Numbered from the stretch's first letter, positions 34,775 to 44,668 are shown. The stretch is DNA of 64,000 bases from Suilimivivens sp963638365 (GCA_963638365.1 CAVHRK010000120.1:59681-123680); one strand, 5' to 3'. The notes: a model not told the origin generated them from the letters alone. Made by a program: numbers and translations.

Positions 34775-34792
34775 GATAATATTTTCAATTAT

Positions 34793-34818
34793 AAAGGGCA
34801 CCATATGGTGTCCTTTTT
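34793..34818 (+). terminator. Terminator after the Rpn-type gene
   Basis: AAAGGGCACC at 34793-34802 and GGTGTCCTTT at 34807-34816 form a stem with an ATAT loop and a T tail. Confidence 0.85.
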
Positions 34819-34924
34819 GTATCCTTGATAGTATTACATAATCTTTACAAAACCTATACAAAACTATTCTTTCACTTCCTCACAAATCTGTCTACTATAG
34901 AGAGTAAACAGAAAAGAGGAAATC

Positions 34925-35581
34925 ATGAACGGACAGAAAATAAGAAAAAATAAAGAAGTACTTGCCCTGATCCGAAAAGGAAATGACAATCTTGGGGCAA
35001 TGGGATATACGGATCATTCAGAAGCGCATGCCGCCATGGTGGCCGACCGCGCCGCTTATATCCTGAAAAAGCTGGACTATCCGGAGAAGGACATTGAGCT
35101 TGTGAAGATTGCGGGATGGATGCATGACATTGGAAATGCGATTAACCGGACACATCATGCAGAGTACGGGGCATTGCTTGCGAACGATATCCTGAAAGAA
35201 ACGGATATGAGCATGGAGGATCGGATTACGGTTGTCTCGGCAATCGGACATCACGATGAATCGACAGGCGGGGCAACCGATCCGGTTTCTGCCGCATTGA
35301 TTATTGCGGATAAGACGGATGTGCGCCGCAGCAGAGTCCGGGAGAAAAATGAAGCGACTTTTGATAAACATGACCGGGTGAACTACGCTGTTATGGATGC
35401 CAAACTGAAGATTGATACCGAGAAACATGTGATCGCCCTGAATTTACAGATTGATACGAAAATCTGTACCATGTATGAATACTTCGAAATCTTTTTGGGA
35501 CGTATGATGATGTGCCGTGGGGCAGCGGATGTTCTGGGAATGACCTTTAAATTGACCGCGAACGGCTCCAAGGTATTATAA
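34925..35581 (+). CDS. HD-domain phosphohydrolase
   Basis: A 218-residue protein with the HD-type metal motifs: H at HSEAHAAMV, then WMHDIGNAI (HD), then IGHHDE and the aspartate in IIADKTDVRRSR. It hydrolyses a phosphate ester or nucleotide; the substrate is unknown. Starts behind GAGGAAATC at about 34915-34923. The nearest partner is the C69 dipeptidase, 128 bases downstream with its own promoter. Confidence 0.85.
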   Translation: MNGQKIRKNKEVLALIRKGNDNLGAMGYTDHSEAHAAMVADRAAYILKKLDYPEKDIELVKIAGWMHDIGNAINRTHHAEYGALLANDILKETDMSMEDRITVVSAIGHHDESTGGATDPVSAALIIADKTDVRRSRVREKNEATFDKHDRVNYAVMDAKLKIDTEKHVIALNLQIDTKICTMYEYFEIFLGRMMMCRGAADVLGMTFKLTANGSKVL

Positions 35582-35709
35582 TTATTGAGAATTATTGCCG
35601 AAATGCAGTCTCTTCCCATGTATACGAACCCCATAAAATGTGGTATACTCTCCTTAGTGCGGCAAGAAACAGAAGCTTCACATGAATGTAAGAATAAGGA
35701 GAGAGTAAC

Positions 35710-37194
35710 ATGTCCTGTACAACTATTTTAGTAGGAAAAAATGCATCTTTTGATGGCTCGACCATGATCGCCAGAAATGACGATTCCGGTTCGGGCCATT
35801 TTATGCCTAAGAAGTTTGTTGTAATACATCCGGAGGAACAGAAGAGAACGTACCAGTCAGTGATTTCGCACGTGACCGTGGAACTGCCGGAAAATCCCAT
35901 GCGCTACACCGCGATGCCGAATGCGATTGAAGGGAAAGGCATCTGGGCAGCCTGTGGCGTGAATGAAGCAAATGTTGCCATGACGGCAACTGAAACCATT
36001 GCCAATAATCCAAGAGTCTTAGGAGCCGATCCGCTGGTAGAATATCTTCCGGCGCAGGATGGACAGGAAGAACAGATCGGAGGAATCGGCGAAGAGGATA
36101 TCGTCTATCTGGTGCTTCCTTACATTCACAGTGCGCGCGAGGGTGTGGAGAGGCTTGGAAGCCTTCTTGAAAAGTACGGAACCTATGAGATGAACGGAAT
36201 TGCATTTCAGGATGTGAATGAGATCTGGTGGCTGGAATCCATCGGCGGACATCACTGGATGGCGAGAAGAGTGCCGGATGATGCCTATGTTGTCATGCCG
36301 AACCAGTTGGGCATCGATTTCTTTGACCTTGATGATGCGTATTCGGAGAAAAAGAACTTTATGTGTTCTGCGGACTTACGCGAATTTATGGAACAGTATC
36401 ACTTAAATCTGTCACTGGATGACACCTGGAATCCGAGAGATGCGTTTGGAATGCACGATGATTCCGATCATGTGTATAATACGCCGCGTGCCTGGTTTAT
36501 GGAGCGGTACTTGAATCCGCATACGAAGGTATGGGATGGAGAACATGCCGATTACACACCGTTTTCCGATGATATTCCGTGGTGCATGGTGCCGGAAAAG
36601 AAGATCACGGTCGAGGATGTGAAGTATGTCCTTTCCGCACATTTTCAGGGAACGCCGTACGATCCGTATGCCGCTTATGGGGATAAATCCATGAAGGGTG
36701 CGTTCCGTTCCATTGGAATCAACCGGAATGACTTTGTGGCTGTGTTGCAGTTACGTCCCGGTATGGAGAAGGATTGCAGTGCGGTAGAATGGATTGCGTA
36801 TGCGTCCAATGCGTTTAATACGCTGGCACCGTTTTATCCGATGGTGGATGAAACACCGGAATATTTAAGCAATACCACAGGGGATGCTTCCACGGAGAAC
36901 TTTTACTGGACGAGCCGCATGATTGCAGCCATGACCGATGCTTCTTATGGCAAGTCGGTTTTCCATGCAGAGCGTTATCAGGAGAGCGTGATGGCAAAGA
37001 GCCACCAGATTCTGAACCGGTACGATGTGCTTTTGAATAAAGAAAGCGACTCTGCAAAGCGTCAGGAAATCCGTCAGAAGGCCAATGCAGAAGTGGCTTC
37101 CATGCTGAAAAAGGAAGCAACCGATACCTTAAACAAAGTATTATACGAACTCAGCAACCAGATGAAAAATGCTTATTCCAGATCCGACGCATGA
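35710..37194 (+). CDS. Peptidase family C69 dipeptidase (PepD-like)
   Basis: A 494-residue N-terminal nucleophile hydrolase. The likely nucleophile is C3 in MSCTTILVGKNASFDGSTMIARNDD, the typical start of C69 dipeptidases. No signal peptide is present, so it works in the cytoplasm, releasing amino acids from dipeptides. Later conserved pieces are NEANVAMTATETIANN and WWLESIGGHHWMARRVPDD. Preceded by GGAGAGAGT at 35698-35706 and a TATACT box near 35643-35648. Confidence 0.9.
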   Translation: MSCTTILVGKNASFDGSTMIARNDDSGSGHFMPKKFVVIHPEEQKRTYQSVISHVTVELPENPMRYTAMPNAIEGKGIWAACGVNEANVAMTATETIANNPRVLGADPLVEYLPAQDGQEEQIGGIGEEDIVYLVLPYIHSAREGVERLGSLLEKYGTYEMNGIAFQDVNEIWWLESIGGHHWMARRVPDDAYVVMPNQLGIDFFDLDDAYSEKKNFMCSADLREFMEQYHLNLSLDDTWNPRDAFGMHDDSDHVYNTPRAWFMERYLNPHTKVWDGEHADYTPFSDDIPWCMVPEKKITVEDVKYVLSAHFQGTPYDPYAAYGDKSMKGAFRSIGINRNDFVAVLQLRPGMEKDCSAVEWIAYASNAFNTLAPFYPMVDETPEYLSNTTGDASTENFYWTSRMIAAMTDASYGKSVFHAERYQESVMAKSHQILNRYDVLLNKESDSAKRQEIRQKANAEVASMLKKEATDTLNKVLYELSNQMKNAYSRSDA

Positions 37195-37286
37195 GTAATT
37201 GGCGTAATGATAAAGGTATAATGATAGAGGGATGTGCGAGAGTCTGGATGATGAAGTATTAATTTTGCAGATTTAGGAGAAAACAG

Positions 37287-38441
37287 ATGAAAATTACAGA
37301 TACCATAAAATATGTAGGTGCCAATGATGAAATGATTGATTTGTTTGAAGGACAGTATCACGTACCACATGGCGTTTCTTATAATTCCTATGTGATTCTG
37401 GATGAAAAGATCGCCATTATGGATACCGTGGACCAGCGGGCAACTGAGGAGTGGCTGAATCATCTTGAAAAGGTGCTGGACGGAAGAACGCCGGATTATC
37501 TGATTGTGTCCCATATGGAGCCGGATCACGCAGCCAATATCCAAAGGATAGCTGAGAAGTACCCCGAAATGAAGATCGTTGGAAATGCCAAGACTTTCCC
37601 GATGATCGCACAGTTTTTTACATTGAATGTAGAAGGACGTGAGGTGATTGTGAAGGAGGGCGATACTTTAAATCTTGGCGCCCATACCTTACAGTTCTTC
37701 ATGGCGCCGATGGTACACTGGCCGGAGGTCATGGTAACCTATGAGCAGTCGGAAAAGGTGCTTTTCTCCGCAGACGGTTTCGGCAAATTCGGCAGTCTGT
37801 CGATCGAGGAGTCGTGGGAGGATGAAGCGAGAAGATATTTTATCAATATTGTCGGTAAATATGGGGCACCGGTACAGACATTGCTGAAAAAGGCGGCAGC
37901 ACTTGATATTTCCATGATCTGCCCGCTTCACGGACCGGTTCTCACCGAAAATCTTGGACATTATATTGGTCTGTATGATACCTGGAGCAGCTATCGTCCG
38001 GAGGAAAAGGGTGTTCTCATTGCCTATGCTTCGATCTATGGAAATACCCGTAAGGCAGCAGAAGCACTGGCAGATGAGCTGACCCGTGCAGGACAGCAGG
38101 TGTGCGTGATGGATCTGTGCCGCTGCGATCTGGCAGAGGCCGTGTCGAATGCATTCCGTTACGACCGTCTTGTACTGGCCTGTGCAACTTATGACGGTGG
38201 TATGTATCTGCCGATGGAAGACTATCTCAATCATCTGAAAGCAAAGAATTTCCAGAAGCGTAAAGTGGGGCTTGTGGAAAATGGAAGCTGGGCACCGATG
38301 GCTGCGAAAAAGATGAAGGAAGCACTGGAAGGCATGAAGGAGATGACCTTCTGTGATACCGTGGTAACCATCCGTTCTGCCATGAAAGAGAATGATTTGC
38401 CGCAGATTCAGAAGCTGGCAGAAGAGCTCTGTACAGAGTAA
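37287..38441 (+). CDS. fprA: FprA-type flavodiiron protein
   Basis: A 384-residue A-type flavoprotein. The N-terminal metallo-beta-lactamase-like domain has the diiron motif HMEPDHAAN and later HWPEVMVTY, SADGFG and PLHGP. From about residue 250 there is a flavodoxin domain (IAYASIYGNTRKAAEAL). It reduces oxygen to water, or nitric oxide to nitrous oxide, in the cytoplasm, using electrons from rubredoxin. With rubrerythrin it forms the oxygen-defence set of this window. Start behind TTAGGAGAA. Confidence 0.93.
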   Translation: MKITDTIKYVGANDEMIDLFEGQYHVPHGVSYNSYVILDEKIAIMDTVDQRATEEWLNHLEKVLDGRTPDYLIVSHMEPDHAANIQRIAEKYPEMKIVGNAKTFPMIAQFFTLNVEGREVIVKEGDTLNLGAHTLQFFMAPMVHWPEVMVTYEQSEKVLFSADGFGKFGSLSIEESWEDEARRYFINIVGKYGAPVQTLLKKAAALDISMICPLHGPVLTENLGHYIGLYDTWSSYRPEEKGVLIAYASIYGNTRKAAEALADELTRAGQQVCVMDLCRCDLAEAVSNAFRYDRLVLACATYDGGMYLPMEDYLNHLKAKNFQKRKVGLVENGSWAPMAAKKMKEALEGMKEMTFCDTVVTIRSAMKENDLPQIQKLAEELCTE

Positions 38442-38538
38442 ATAGGATGATACCGGCTGAAGTACAGAGAGAAGTGAGTACTCCAGGAAAAATTCCGGCA
38501 GCATCTGGGAAAAAATGAGGAAGGAACACAGGAAAATT

Positions 38539-38709
38539 ATGGAAACATTTTATTATGAAGTGGTAAGCATTGATGGAGATTATGCAAACCTCAAGCGTAC
38601 CGATATTGAATCAGAGGACTTAAAGCTTGTGGCACGTGCACTGCTTCCTGCAGAAATCCGGGAAGGCAGTAAGCTCAAATACGAATGGATGCAGTATCAA
38701 CTGATCTGA
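38539..38709 (+). CDS. Small conserved protein of unknown function (56 residues)
   Basis: METFYYEVVSIDGDYANLKR begins behind CACAGGA at 38527-38533; an in-frame ATG at 38515 adds eight residues but lacks a better ribosome site. The short beta-strand pattern with LLPAEIREGSKLKYEW resembles small beta-barrel proteins such as DUF3006. It lies 97 bases after the flavodiiron gene and before another small protein. No function assigned. Confidence 0.65.
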   Translation: METFYYEVVSIDGDYANLKRTDIESEDLKLVARALLPAEIREGSKLKYEWMQYQLI

Positions 38710-38760
38710 TACAGGAATTTCAGAAATGGCTCATTTTGATGTACCATGGGAGGAAAAAAG

Positions 38761-38961
38761 ATGAAGAGTAATTTAATCGCAGATACCACGAAACAGGAAC
38801 GGATTGCGTTGATCAAACAGTGGATTCCGGATGACGATGGACTGAACGACTGCGATATGGATCTTTGGGATATCTATGCAGATTATATCAATGGAATCCG
38901 TGAAATTGCAGAGATTAATGCATCGATGACCGGAACATTCTATACAGAAGATGACCTATAG
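38761..38961 (+). CDS. Small acidic protein of unknown function (66 residues)
   Basis: MKSNLIADTTKQERIALIKQ starts at 38761 behind GGGAGG at 38747-38752; the ATG at 38746 is itself part of the ribosome site region. Sequence is acidic with QWIPDDDGLND and MDLWDIYADYINGIREIAEIN. I have seen similar short proteins in Lachnospiraceae but know no function. Same direction as the preceding small gene. Confidence 0.65.
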   Translation: MKSNLIADTTKQERIALIKQWIPDDDGLNDCDMDLWDIYADYINGIREIAEINASMTGTFYTEDDL

Positions 38962-39109
38962 ATAAGACATCTGCAGAGAAGATTTGAGGTGCTGTGTGGA
39001 AGCGGACAGTTGATGCAGACATTTATAGAATATCATTTGACATGGCATCAAGCGGTTATAGATGCTAGGTAGTTAAGGATAAGAAATAAAAAGATATAGG
39101 AGGAATTTT

Positions 39110-40582
39110 ATGATGGGGACAAATGAAACAGGTTACATTAACAAGGTGGCCATTGGAGGGCACATTGCACTGGATACGGTGCTGCTTATTTCGTATCTGG
39201 TGGAATTTTTAAAGGGCTCCAGAACACTTTCTTATTTCCTGGTGATGGCGGCATTTATGATTATTCCGGTGATCGTGGAACTGGGAATTTATATGAAACA
39301 TAAGGATGCAATCTGCATCCGGCATATTTTAGCGGTAGCGTATGGTTTGTTTTATCTCTTTGCCATGTTTACAACCAATTCCGTCACGACATTCGTCTTT
39401 ATTCTGCCGTTCTTCGTACTGCTTACGGTGTATTCGGATCTGCAGTATGGAATGACGATTGCTTTCTGTGGTATTTCCTCAAATATCGCATGGGTGATCT
39501 GGCAGGCTTTGACGGTAGGAATTTCTTCGAACGAGATGCCGGATGTGGAAATCCGTCTCGCATGTATGATTATTTCCAGCGTGTTCCTGTATGTCAGCAC
39601 CAAGACGGTTAAGAAAATTAACGACAATAAGCTTCATCTGGTTGAGGCACAGCAGGAAAAGAATCAGATTCTTGTCGATCATATCGTGAAAACTTCCGGA
39701 AACATGGTGGATGAAATCCATGAGGCTTCTGATAAGATGGGAACCTTGGCAGATTCCATGACGAAGATCCATGACTCCATGGATGAGGTTTCCAAGGGCA
39801 GCAACGAAACGGCGCAGGCGGTTCAGATGCAGCTCCAGCGTACCGAACAGATTCAGGACCGTATCGCACGTGTCAAGGATGCGACGGGTGGAATCGAAGA
39901 AAGTGCGAAAAACACGATTCAGAAGGTCGAAGAAGGAAAGTTACATATGCAGACCCTTTCGGAACAGGTGGAACAGTCCATTACCGCAAACCGTGAGATG
40001 GTGTCAAGGATGGATACGTTAAGCGAATATGCGGATCAGATGAATACCATTATTGAAACCATTACCAGTATTGCAAACAGCACCGGAATGTTGGCATTGA
40101 ATGCAAGCATCGAGGCGGCCCGTGCCGGAGAAGCGGGCAAAGGCTTTGCGGTTGTGGCACAGCAGATTTCCGGACTGGCCAGCCAGACAAAGGATGCAAC
40201 GGTGAATATCACCGAACTGATCGGTCATATCCATCAGGAATTAGCTTCGGTAGCGGAAGCGGCACAGGTGGTAACCGACAGTAACCAGTCCAATGCAGAG
40301 AATGCACAGGAAGTTGAGAACAACTTTACCGGCATTTCCGAAGGTACAGAGAAGATCAGCAGTGTGACCGGTGAACTTATGGAAATCGTTAAGGAATTAG
40401 AAACAGCCAATTCCGATATCGTAGAAAATATCCAGACCATTTCTGCCGTAACCGAAGAGGTATCGGCACATGCCAACGAAACCTTCGAGGCATGCGAAGT
40501 CAACAGCGAGCTGGTAGATTCCGTAAGCGGCATTGTTTCGGATATTTCGGATAAAGCAACAGGGCTTCGTGCCGCAGAGTAA
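39110..40582 (+). CDS. Methyl-accepting chemotaxis protein with polytopic membrane sensor
   Basis: A 490-residue chemoreceptor. Residues 1-165 contain about five or six membrane segments without a large extracellular domain, unlike the usual two-segment sensor. The cytoplasmic part is a long coiled coil with the signalling tip ALNASIEAARAGEAGKGFAVVAQQISGLA (about residues 328-356). No HAMP domain is obvious. It would signal to CheA through CheW and steer the flagella encoded further on. Starts behind ATAGGAGGAA at 39097-39106. Confidence 0.88.
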   Translation: MMGTNETGYINKVAIGGHIALDTVLLISYLVEFLKGSRTLSYFLVMAAFMIIPVIVELGIYMKHKDAICIRHILAVAYGLFYLFAMFTTNSVTTFVFILPFFVLLTVYSDLQYGMTIAFCGISSNIAWVIWQALTVGISSNEMPDVEIRLACMIISSVFLYVSTKTVKKINDNKLHLVEAQQEKNQILVDHIVKTSGNMVDEIHEASDKMGTLADSMTKIHDSMDEVSKGSNETAQAVQMQLQRTEQIQDRIARVKDATGGIEESAKNTIQKVEEGKLHMQTLSEQVEQSITANREMVSRMDTLSEYADQMNTIIETITSIANSTGMLALNASIEAARAGEAGKGFAVVAQQISGLASQTKDATVNITELIGHIHQELASVAEAAQVVTDSNQSNAENAQEVENNFTGISEGTEKISSVTGELMEIVKELETANSDIVENIQTISAVTEEVSAHANETFEACEVNSELVDSVSGIVSDISDKATGLRAAE

Positions 40583-40676
40583 GCAGCTTTCAAGTCATGG
40601 AGCAGTACTTGACCGATGGATTATGAAAAGACCGTATAGCAATTTGTGACAGAACAAATGCGCAGGCAGGAGTAGT

Positions 40677-41519
40677 ATGCAGAACCCGAACAGAACATTT
40701 AAGAGACTTAAGATACAGCAGATCAACGACCATATCCGGTTGTTAAACGATCACGATGACGGCACCGGCTATTTAATTACAGGAACTGACAGGGCACTGG
40801 TGATTGACACCATGTATGGTTTGGAAAATTTAAAGGAAGCGGTAAGAACCCTTACAGACCTTCCGCTCATACTGGTAAATACGCACGGACATTTCGATCA
40901 TACCTACGGAAATCTTTACTTTGATAAGGCGTATCTCCATCCGGCAGATATCGGGATTGCCGAAGCATATTTCAAAGCAGATGGATTTGTACAGATGATG
41001 AAAGAAACCGGACGGAAGCCTGCAGAATTTGAGCCGATTACCGAAGAAACGGTGATTGACCTGGGCGGTGTTCAATTAGAGGTATATGAAACACCGGGAC
41101 ATACGCCCGGAAGTATCGTACTGCTTGACCGGAAAGACCGGATTCTCTTTAGTGGGGATACAGTGATTGAGCAGACCTGGATGCAGCTTCCGGAATGCTG
41201 TGAAATGAACGTGATGCTGCAGTCCTTAGACAAAGTTCAGAAGCTCCGCCCGTATTTTGATACTATTCTGTGCGGACACAGCCACGGATTGGAGGATGCG
41301 TCTCTTTGCGAAGCGCAGCGTCAGGCTGTATGGGAGATCTGTAACGGGCAGGTGCAGAACGATGAGTCCTATGTTTATTATGGAGGAACATGCAAGGCAC
41401 ATCCTTATGGGAAGGATCCGCGAAGAATTGTTTATGATCCGGATAAAAAGGGTGTGGATCCGGAGCATCTGATTATGCCGGATGAACTGTTAGAGGTCAT
41501 CCGCAGTTCCATGTGGTAA
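40677..41519 (+). CDS. Metallo-beta-lactamase-fold hydrolase
   Basis: A 280-residue protein with the MBL metal motif THGHFDH (H70, H72, D74, H75), and the later ligands ETPGHTPGS and LFSGD. It may be a glyoxalase II-like thioesterase or another hydrolase; the substrate is unknown. Start behind AGGCAGGAG at 40663-40671. A possible promoter TTGACC-N17-TATAGC lies around 40608-40637. A long terminator follows. Confidence 0.85.
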   Translation: MQNPNRTFKRLKIQQINDHIRLLNDHDDGTGYLITGTDRALVIDTMYGLENLKEAVRTLTDLPLILVNTHGHFDHTYGNLYFDKAYLHPADIGIAEAYFKADGFVQMMKETGRKPAEFEPITEETVIDLGGVQLEVYETPGHTPGSIVLLDRKDRILFSGDTVIEQTWMQLPECCEMNVMLQSLDKVQKLRPYFDTILCGHSHGLEDASLCEAQRQAVWEICNGQVQNDESYVYYGGTCKAHPYGKDPRRIVYDPDKKGVDPEHLIMPDELLEVIRSSMW

Positions 41520-41551
41520 AAAGTAAGCGGTCAATAAAATAAAGTAAGAGC

Positions 41552-41600
41552 AGCCCGGTAAGCAATTTACATTTACTTACCGGGCTGATTGTCTGTTTCT
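41552..41600. terminator. Terminator between convergent MBL and upp genes
   Basis: AGCCCGGTAAG at 41552-41562 pairs perfectly with CTTACCGGGCT at 41576-41586. T-rich sequence follows on the plus strand. Confidence 0.85.
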
Positions 41601-41641
41601 TCTTATTTCTATTCCTTAATGTTATTCCTTATTTTCGTTTC

Positions 41642-42280
41642 TTACTTCGTTCCGAAAATACGGTCACCGGCATCACCAAGACCGGGACAGATGTAAGCAT
41701 GGTCGTTGAGACAGCGGTCACGATGTCCAACGTAAATCTGGATATCCGGATGATCCTTACAAAGTCTCTCTAATCCCTCCGGAGCAGCAATGATACACAT
41801 GAACTTAATGTTTTTGCCACCGTGCTGCTTAATGAAATCAACCGCTTCGGAACCGGATCCGCCGGTTGCAAGCATCGGATCTAAGACAACGATGGTTCTC
41901 TGATCAATGGGTTCAGGGAGCTTGCAGTAATATTCGTGCGGCTCGTGGGTTTCGGGATCACGGTATAAGCCGATGTGTCCAACCTTGGCAGAGGGAACTA
42001 ATGCAAGAATACCTCCTACCATACCAAGTCCTGCACGAAGAATCGGAACAATCGCCATTTTCTTGCCGGAAATCATCGGAGTCTTACAGGTTTCAATCGG
42101 AGTCTTGATTTCCACATCCTCCATCGGGAGATCACGGAGTGCTTCATAGCCCATGAGCATTGCGATCTCTTCAATTAATTTACGGAATTCGTTGGTTCCG
42201 GTGTTCTCGTCACGCAGACGGGAAATTTTATGCTGAATTAATGGATGATCCAGTATAAATACGTTTTGCATATCTGACAT
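41642..42280 (-). CDS. upp: Uracil phosphoribosyltransferase
   Basis: A 212-residue enzyme converting uracil and PRPP to UMP. The PRPP-binding loop reads VVLDPMLATGGSGSEAVDF, and the C-terminal uracil-binding segment ends AYICPGLGDAGDRIFGTK, both diagnostic. The start at 42280 follows AGAGGGA. It is divergent from the pyrR-uraA operon, with uracil uptake, salvage and its regulator side by side. Confidence 0.96.
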   Translation of the reverse strand: MSDMQNVFILDHPLIQHKISRLRDENTGTNEFRKLIEEIAMLMGYEALRDLPMEDVEIKTPIETCKTPMISGKKMAIVPILRAGLGMVGGILALVPSAKVGHIGLYRDPETHEPHEYYCKLPEPIDQRTIVVLDPMLATGGSGSEAVDFIKQHGGKNIKFMCIIAAPEGLERLCKDHPDIQIYVGHRDRCLNDHAYICPGLGDAGDRIFGTK

Positions 42281-42380
42281 TTCTAATCCCTCTCTTTTCG
42301 TAATATTTTAACTATTGCCATTATAGCATAGGGAAGTTCATTTTTGAATCTATTTTTCGTCTTTATTTTACAAAAACTCC

Positions 42381-42526
42381 TTTACATTTTGAATAGATAA
42401 TGCCATAATAGGAAAAGTTAGTGTGATAGATCCTTTAAGTTCGGTACAGAGATGCCGGCAAGGAAACGAACCTGATGAAATTAGGTATGTGAGCCCGCCG
42501 TGTGTCATGGTGGGCTTTTCTTTTTG
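42381..42526 (+). promoter_or_regulatory. Promoter and PyrR-dependent attenuator of pyrR-uraA
   Basis: TTTACA at 42381-42386 and CATAAT at 42404-42409 (17-base spacer) form the promoter. The leader has a stem GTTCG/CGAAC (42439-42443 with 42467-42471) enclosing CAGAGA and GGCAAGG, as in PyrR-binding loops. A terminator hairpin with GCCC/GGGC at 42493-42515 and a T tail follows. UMP-bound PyrR would favour termination. The identification rests on layout plus the downstream pyrR gene. Confidence 0.75.
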
Positions 42527-42563
42527 CAGAAAATTCTTTGTTGTGTTCAGGAAGGTGCGTAAT

Positions 42564-43163
42564 ATGGCAGGATATAAGGCAGTATTAATGGATGAGGCAG
42601 CGGTAGGAAGAGCACTCAAAAGGATTGCCCATGAAATTGTAGAAAGAAATAACGGCTGTGAGCAGATATGTCTTGTCGGAATCCGGAGAAGAGGAATTCC
42701 CATCTCGGAACGTATTGCAGAGAATATCTATTCTATAGAAGGAATTCATGTCCCATGCGGCAGGATTGATATCCAGTTTTACAGGGATGACCGCAGACCG
42801 GATGAGACCATGGAAGAAGGAGAACGGAATCCGGCACAGAAAGCGCAGGAACCGGTGATCGGGGAATCGGAGATTCCTTTTGATGTGACAGGAAAGACTG
42901 TTATTCTGGTGGATGATGTTCTGTTTACCGGAAGAACGGCAAGAGCAGCGATGGAGGCACTGATGCAGCATGGAAGACCGGAAAGGGTGCAGCTTGCAGA
43001 ACTCATTGACCGGGGACACAGAGAACTTCCGATCCGGGCTGACTATATCGGAAAGAATGTGCCGACAGCCAGAAGTGAGCATATCGAGGTTCATATTCCA
43101 CCTTTTGAGAAAGAAACCCTGGTGGCACTTTACGATGGATATGTCGATCAGGATAGGGATTAA
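42564..43163 (+). CDS. pyrR: Bifunctional PyrR: pyr attenuation regulator / uracil phosphoribosyltransferase
   Basis: A 199-residue protein with the type I PRTase fold: VGIRRRGIPISERIAENI, the PRPP loop VILVDDVLFTGRTARAAMEAL, and the ending LIDRGHRELPIRADYIGKNVPTARSE, which is diagnostic of PyrR. It binds pyr mRNA leaders with UMP. The ATG at 42564 follows CAGGAAGGTG; the frame is open upstream but that DNA is the attenuator. First gene of the operon with the uracil permease. Confidence 0.95.
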   Translation: MAGYKAVLMDEAAVGRALKRIAHEIVERNNGCEQICLVGIRRRGIPISERIAENIYSIEGIHVPCGRIDIQFYRDDRRPDETMEEGERNPAQKAQEPVIGESEIPFDVTGKTVILVDDVLFTGRTARAAMEALMQHGRPERVQLAELIDRGHRELPIRADYIGKNVPTARSEHIEVHIPPFEKETLVALYDGYVDQDRD

Positions 43164-43228
43164 TCCGGGGATACCCGTTTTAATAAAAAATACAAATGCG
43201 CACCGTGCGTGCGAGATGGAGGAAAACT

Positions 43229-44578
43229 ATGAAAATGATCTACAACGTAGAAGACAGACCGCCGTTTGGCAAAACTCTTGTCTTTGCCCTGCAGCAGGTA
43301 CTTGCAATCCTTGCAGCAACCATTGCTGTTCCTGCAATTATCGGAAACGATATGTCCGCTTCCGCAGCATTGTTCGGTGCCGGTGTCGGAACCATTATTT
43401 ATCTGTTATTTACCAAGTTTAAGAGCCCTGTATTCCTTGGATCTTCCTTTGCTTTTATCGGATCCATGTTCTCTGCTTTTGCAGGCGGTGTATCCATGTC
43501 TTTAGGATACTTCGGATTGATTATCGGTGCTGTTTTTGCAGGCCTTGTTTATGTCGTACTTGCCATTGTGGTTAAAGCTGTCGGCGTTAAGTGGATCAAC
43601 AAGCTGATGCCGGCCGTTGTAATTGGACCTACCGTTGCCATCATCGGACTATCCCTTGCCGGAAATGCAGTTGGTGACCTGACAACCGGTAAGGTATTCA
43701 CCGCAGACGGTGCACAGGCTGCTTCTCCTTATCTTTGTCTGCTTTGCGGACTGGTAACCTTATTCGTTACCATGATCTGTTCTGTATATGGTAAGAAAAT
43801 GCTCAAGATGATCCCGTTCATTATCGGTATTGTATCCGGTTATGCACTTGCAGCAATCTTTACTATAATCGGTAACGCAGCAGGTATAGATGCATTAAAG
43901 ATCATTGATTTTTCCGCATTCGCAAATATGCAGTGGTATCCGAACTTTACCTTCGTAACCGCATTCGGATCTCCGTTTGGCTATGGAGAAGTCGGATCCA
44001 TGGGTGCTTATTTAGGAACGATTGCAGTTGCTTATGTTCCGGTTGCCTTCGTTGTATTTGCAGAACATATTGCTGACCATAAGAATCTTTCTTCCATTAT
44101 TGAAAGAGATCTGTTAGAGGATCCCGGTCTTCACAGAACCCTGCTTGGTGATGGTGTCGGCTCCATGGCCGGTGCATTCTTTGGCGGCTGCCCGAATACT
44201 ACATACGGTGAGTCCGTAGGATGTGTTGCAATTTCCGGAAACGCTTCCGTAACTACCATTTTCGTAACGGCCCTGATGTGTATTGCAGCTTCCTTCATAG
44301 CTCCGTTCGTTACCTTCCTTGCAACGATTCCGAACTGTGTTATGGGTGGTGTCTGCGTAGCTCTTTACGGCTTTATTGCAGTATCCGGTCTTAAGATGAT
44401 TCAGGATGTGGACTTAAACGACAACACCAACCTCTTTACCGTATCTGTTATTCTGATCTGCGGTATCGGTGGTCTTGCCGTAAGCTTTGGTTCCGTTACC
44501 ATTACCGAAGTTGCATGCGCACTGATCCTTGGTATCCTTACCAACAAGGTACTTTCTGCAAGAAAAAAAGAAAAATAA
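43229..44578 (+). CDS. uraA: Uracil permease (NCS2 family)
   Basis: A 449-residue transporter with about fourteen membrane segments. It starts MKMIYNVEDRPPFGKTLVFALQQ, as in Firmicute uracil permeases, and has the NCS2 signature region FGGCPNTTYGESVGCVAISGNAS with the substrate-binding residues. It imports uracil with protons. The start at 43229 follows GATGGAGG. It is 65 bases downstream of pyrR and subject to the same attenuator; a strong terminator follows. Confidence 0.95.
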   Translation: MKMIYNVEDRPPFGKTLVFALQQVLAILAATIAVPAIIGNDMSASAALFGAGVGTIIYLLFTKFKSPVFLGSSFAFIGSMFSAFAGGVSMSLGYFGLIIGAVFAGLVYVVLAIVVKAVGVKWINKLMPAVVIGPTVAIIGLSLAGNAVGDLTTGKVFTADGAQAASPYLCLLCGLVTLFVTMICSVYGKKMLKMIPFIIGIVSGYALAAIFTIIGNAAGIDALKIIDFSAFANMQWYPNFTFVTAFGSPFGYGEVGSMGAYLGTIAVAYVPVAFVVFAEHIADHKNLSSIIERDLLEDPGLHRTLLGDGVGSMAGAFFGGCPNTTYGESVGCVAISGNASVTTIFVTALMCIAASFIAPFVTFLATIPNCVMGGVCVALYGFIAVSGLKMIQDVDLNDNTNLFTVSVILICGIGGLAVSFGSVTITEVACALILGILTNKVLSARKKEK

Positions 44579-44619
44579 ATAAAACAGTAACGAAATAACT
44601 GACCTGAAAACAGAATTAA

Positions 44620-44668
44620 GGTGTCATCCATGGAAAATTTACAAACCCGTGGATGACACTTTTTTTAA
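44620..44668 (+). terminator. Terminator after uraA
   Basis: GTGTCATCCA (44621-44630) pairs with TGGATGACAC (44650-44659), followed by a run of seven to eight T. Confidence 0.9.

Noticed and set aside
42423..42563. Extension of pyrR to an upstream ATG
   Set aside because: The extra 47 codons would cover the PyrR-binding loop and terminator; the ATG at 42564 has a good ribosome site and matches PyrR N-termini.
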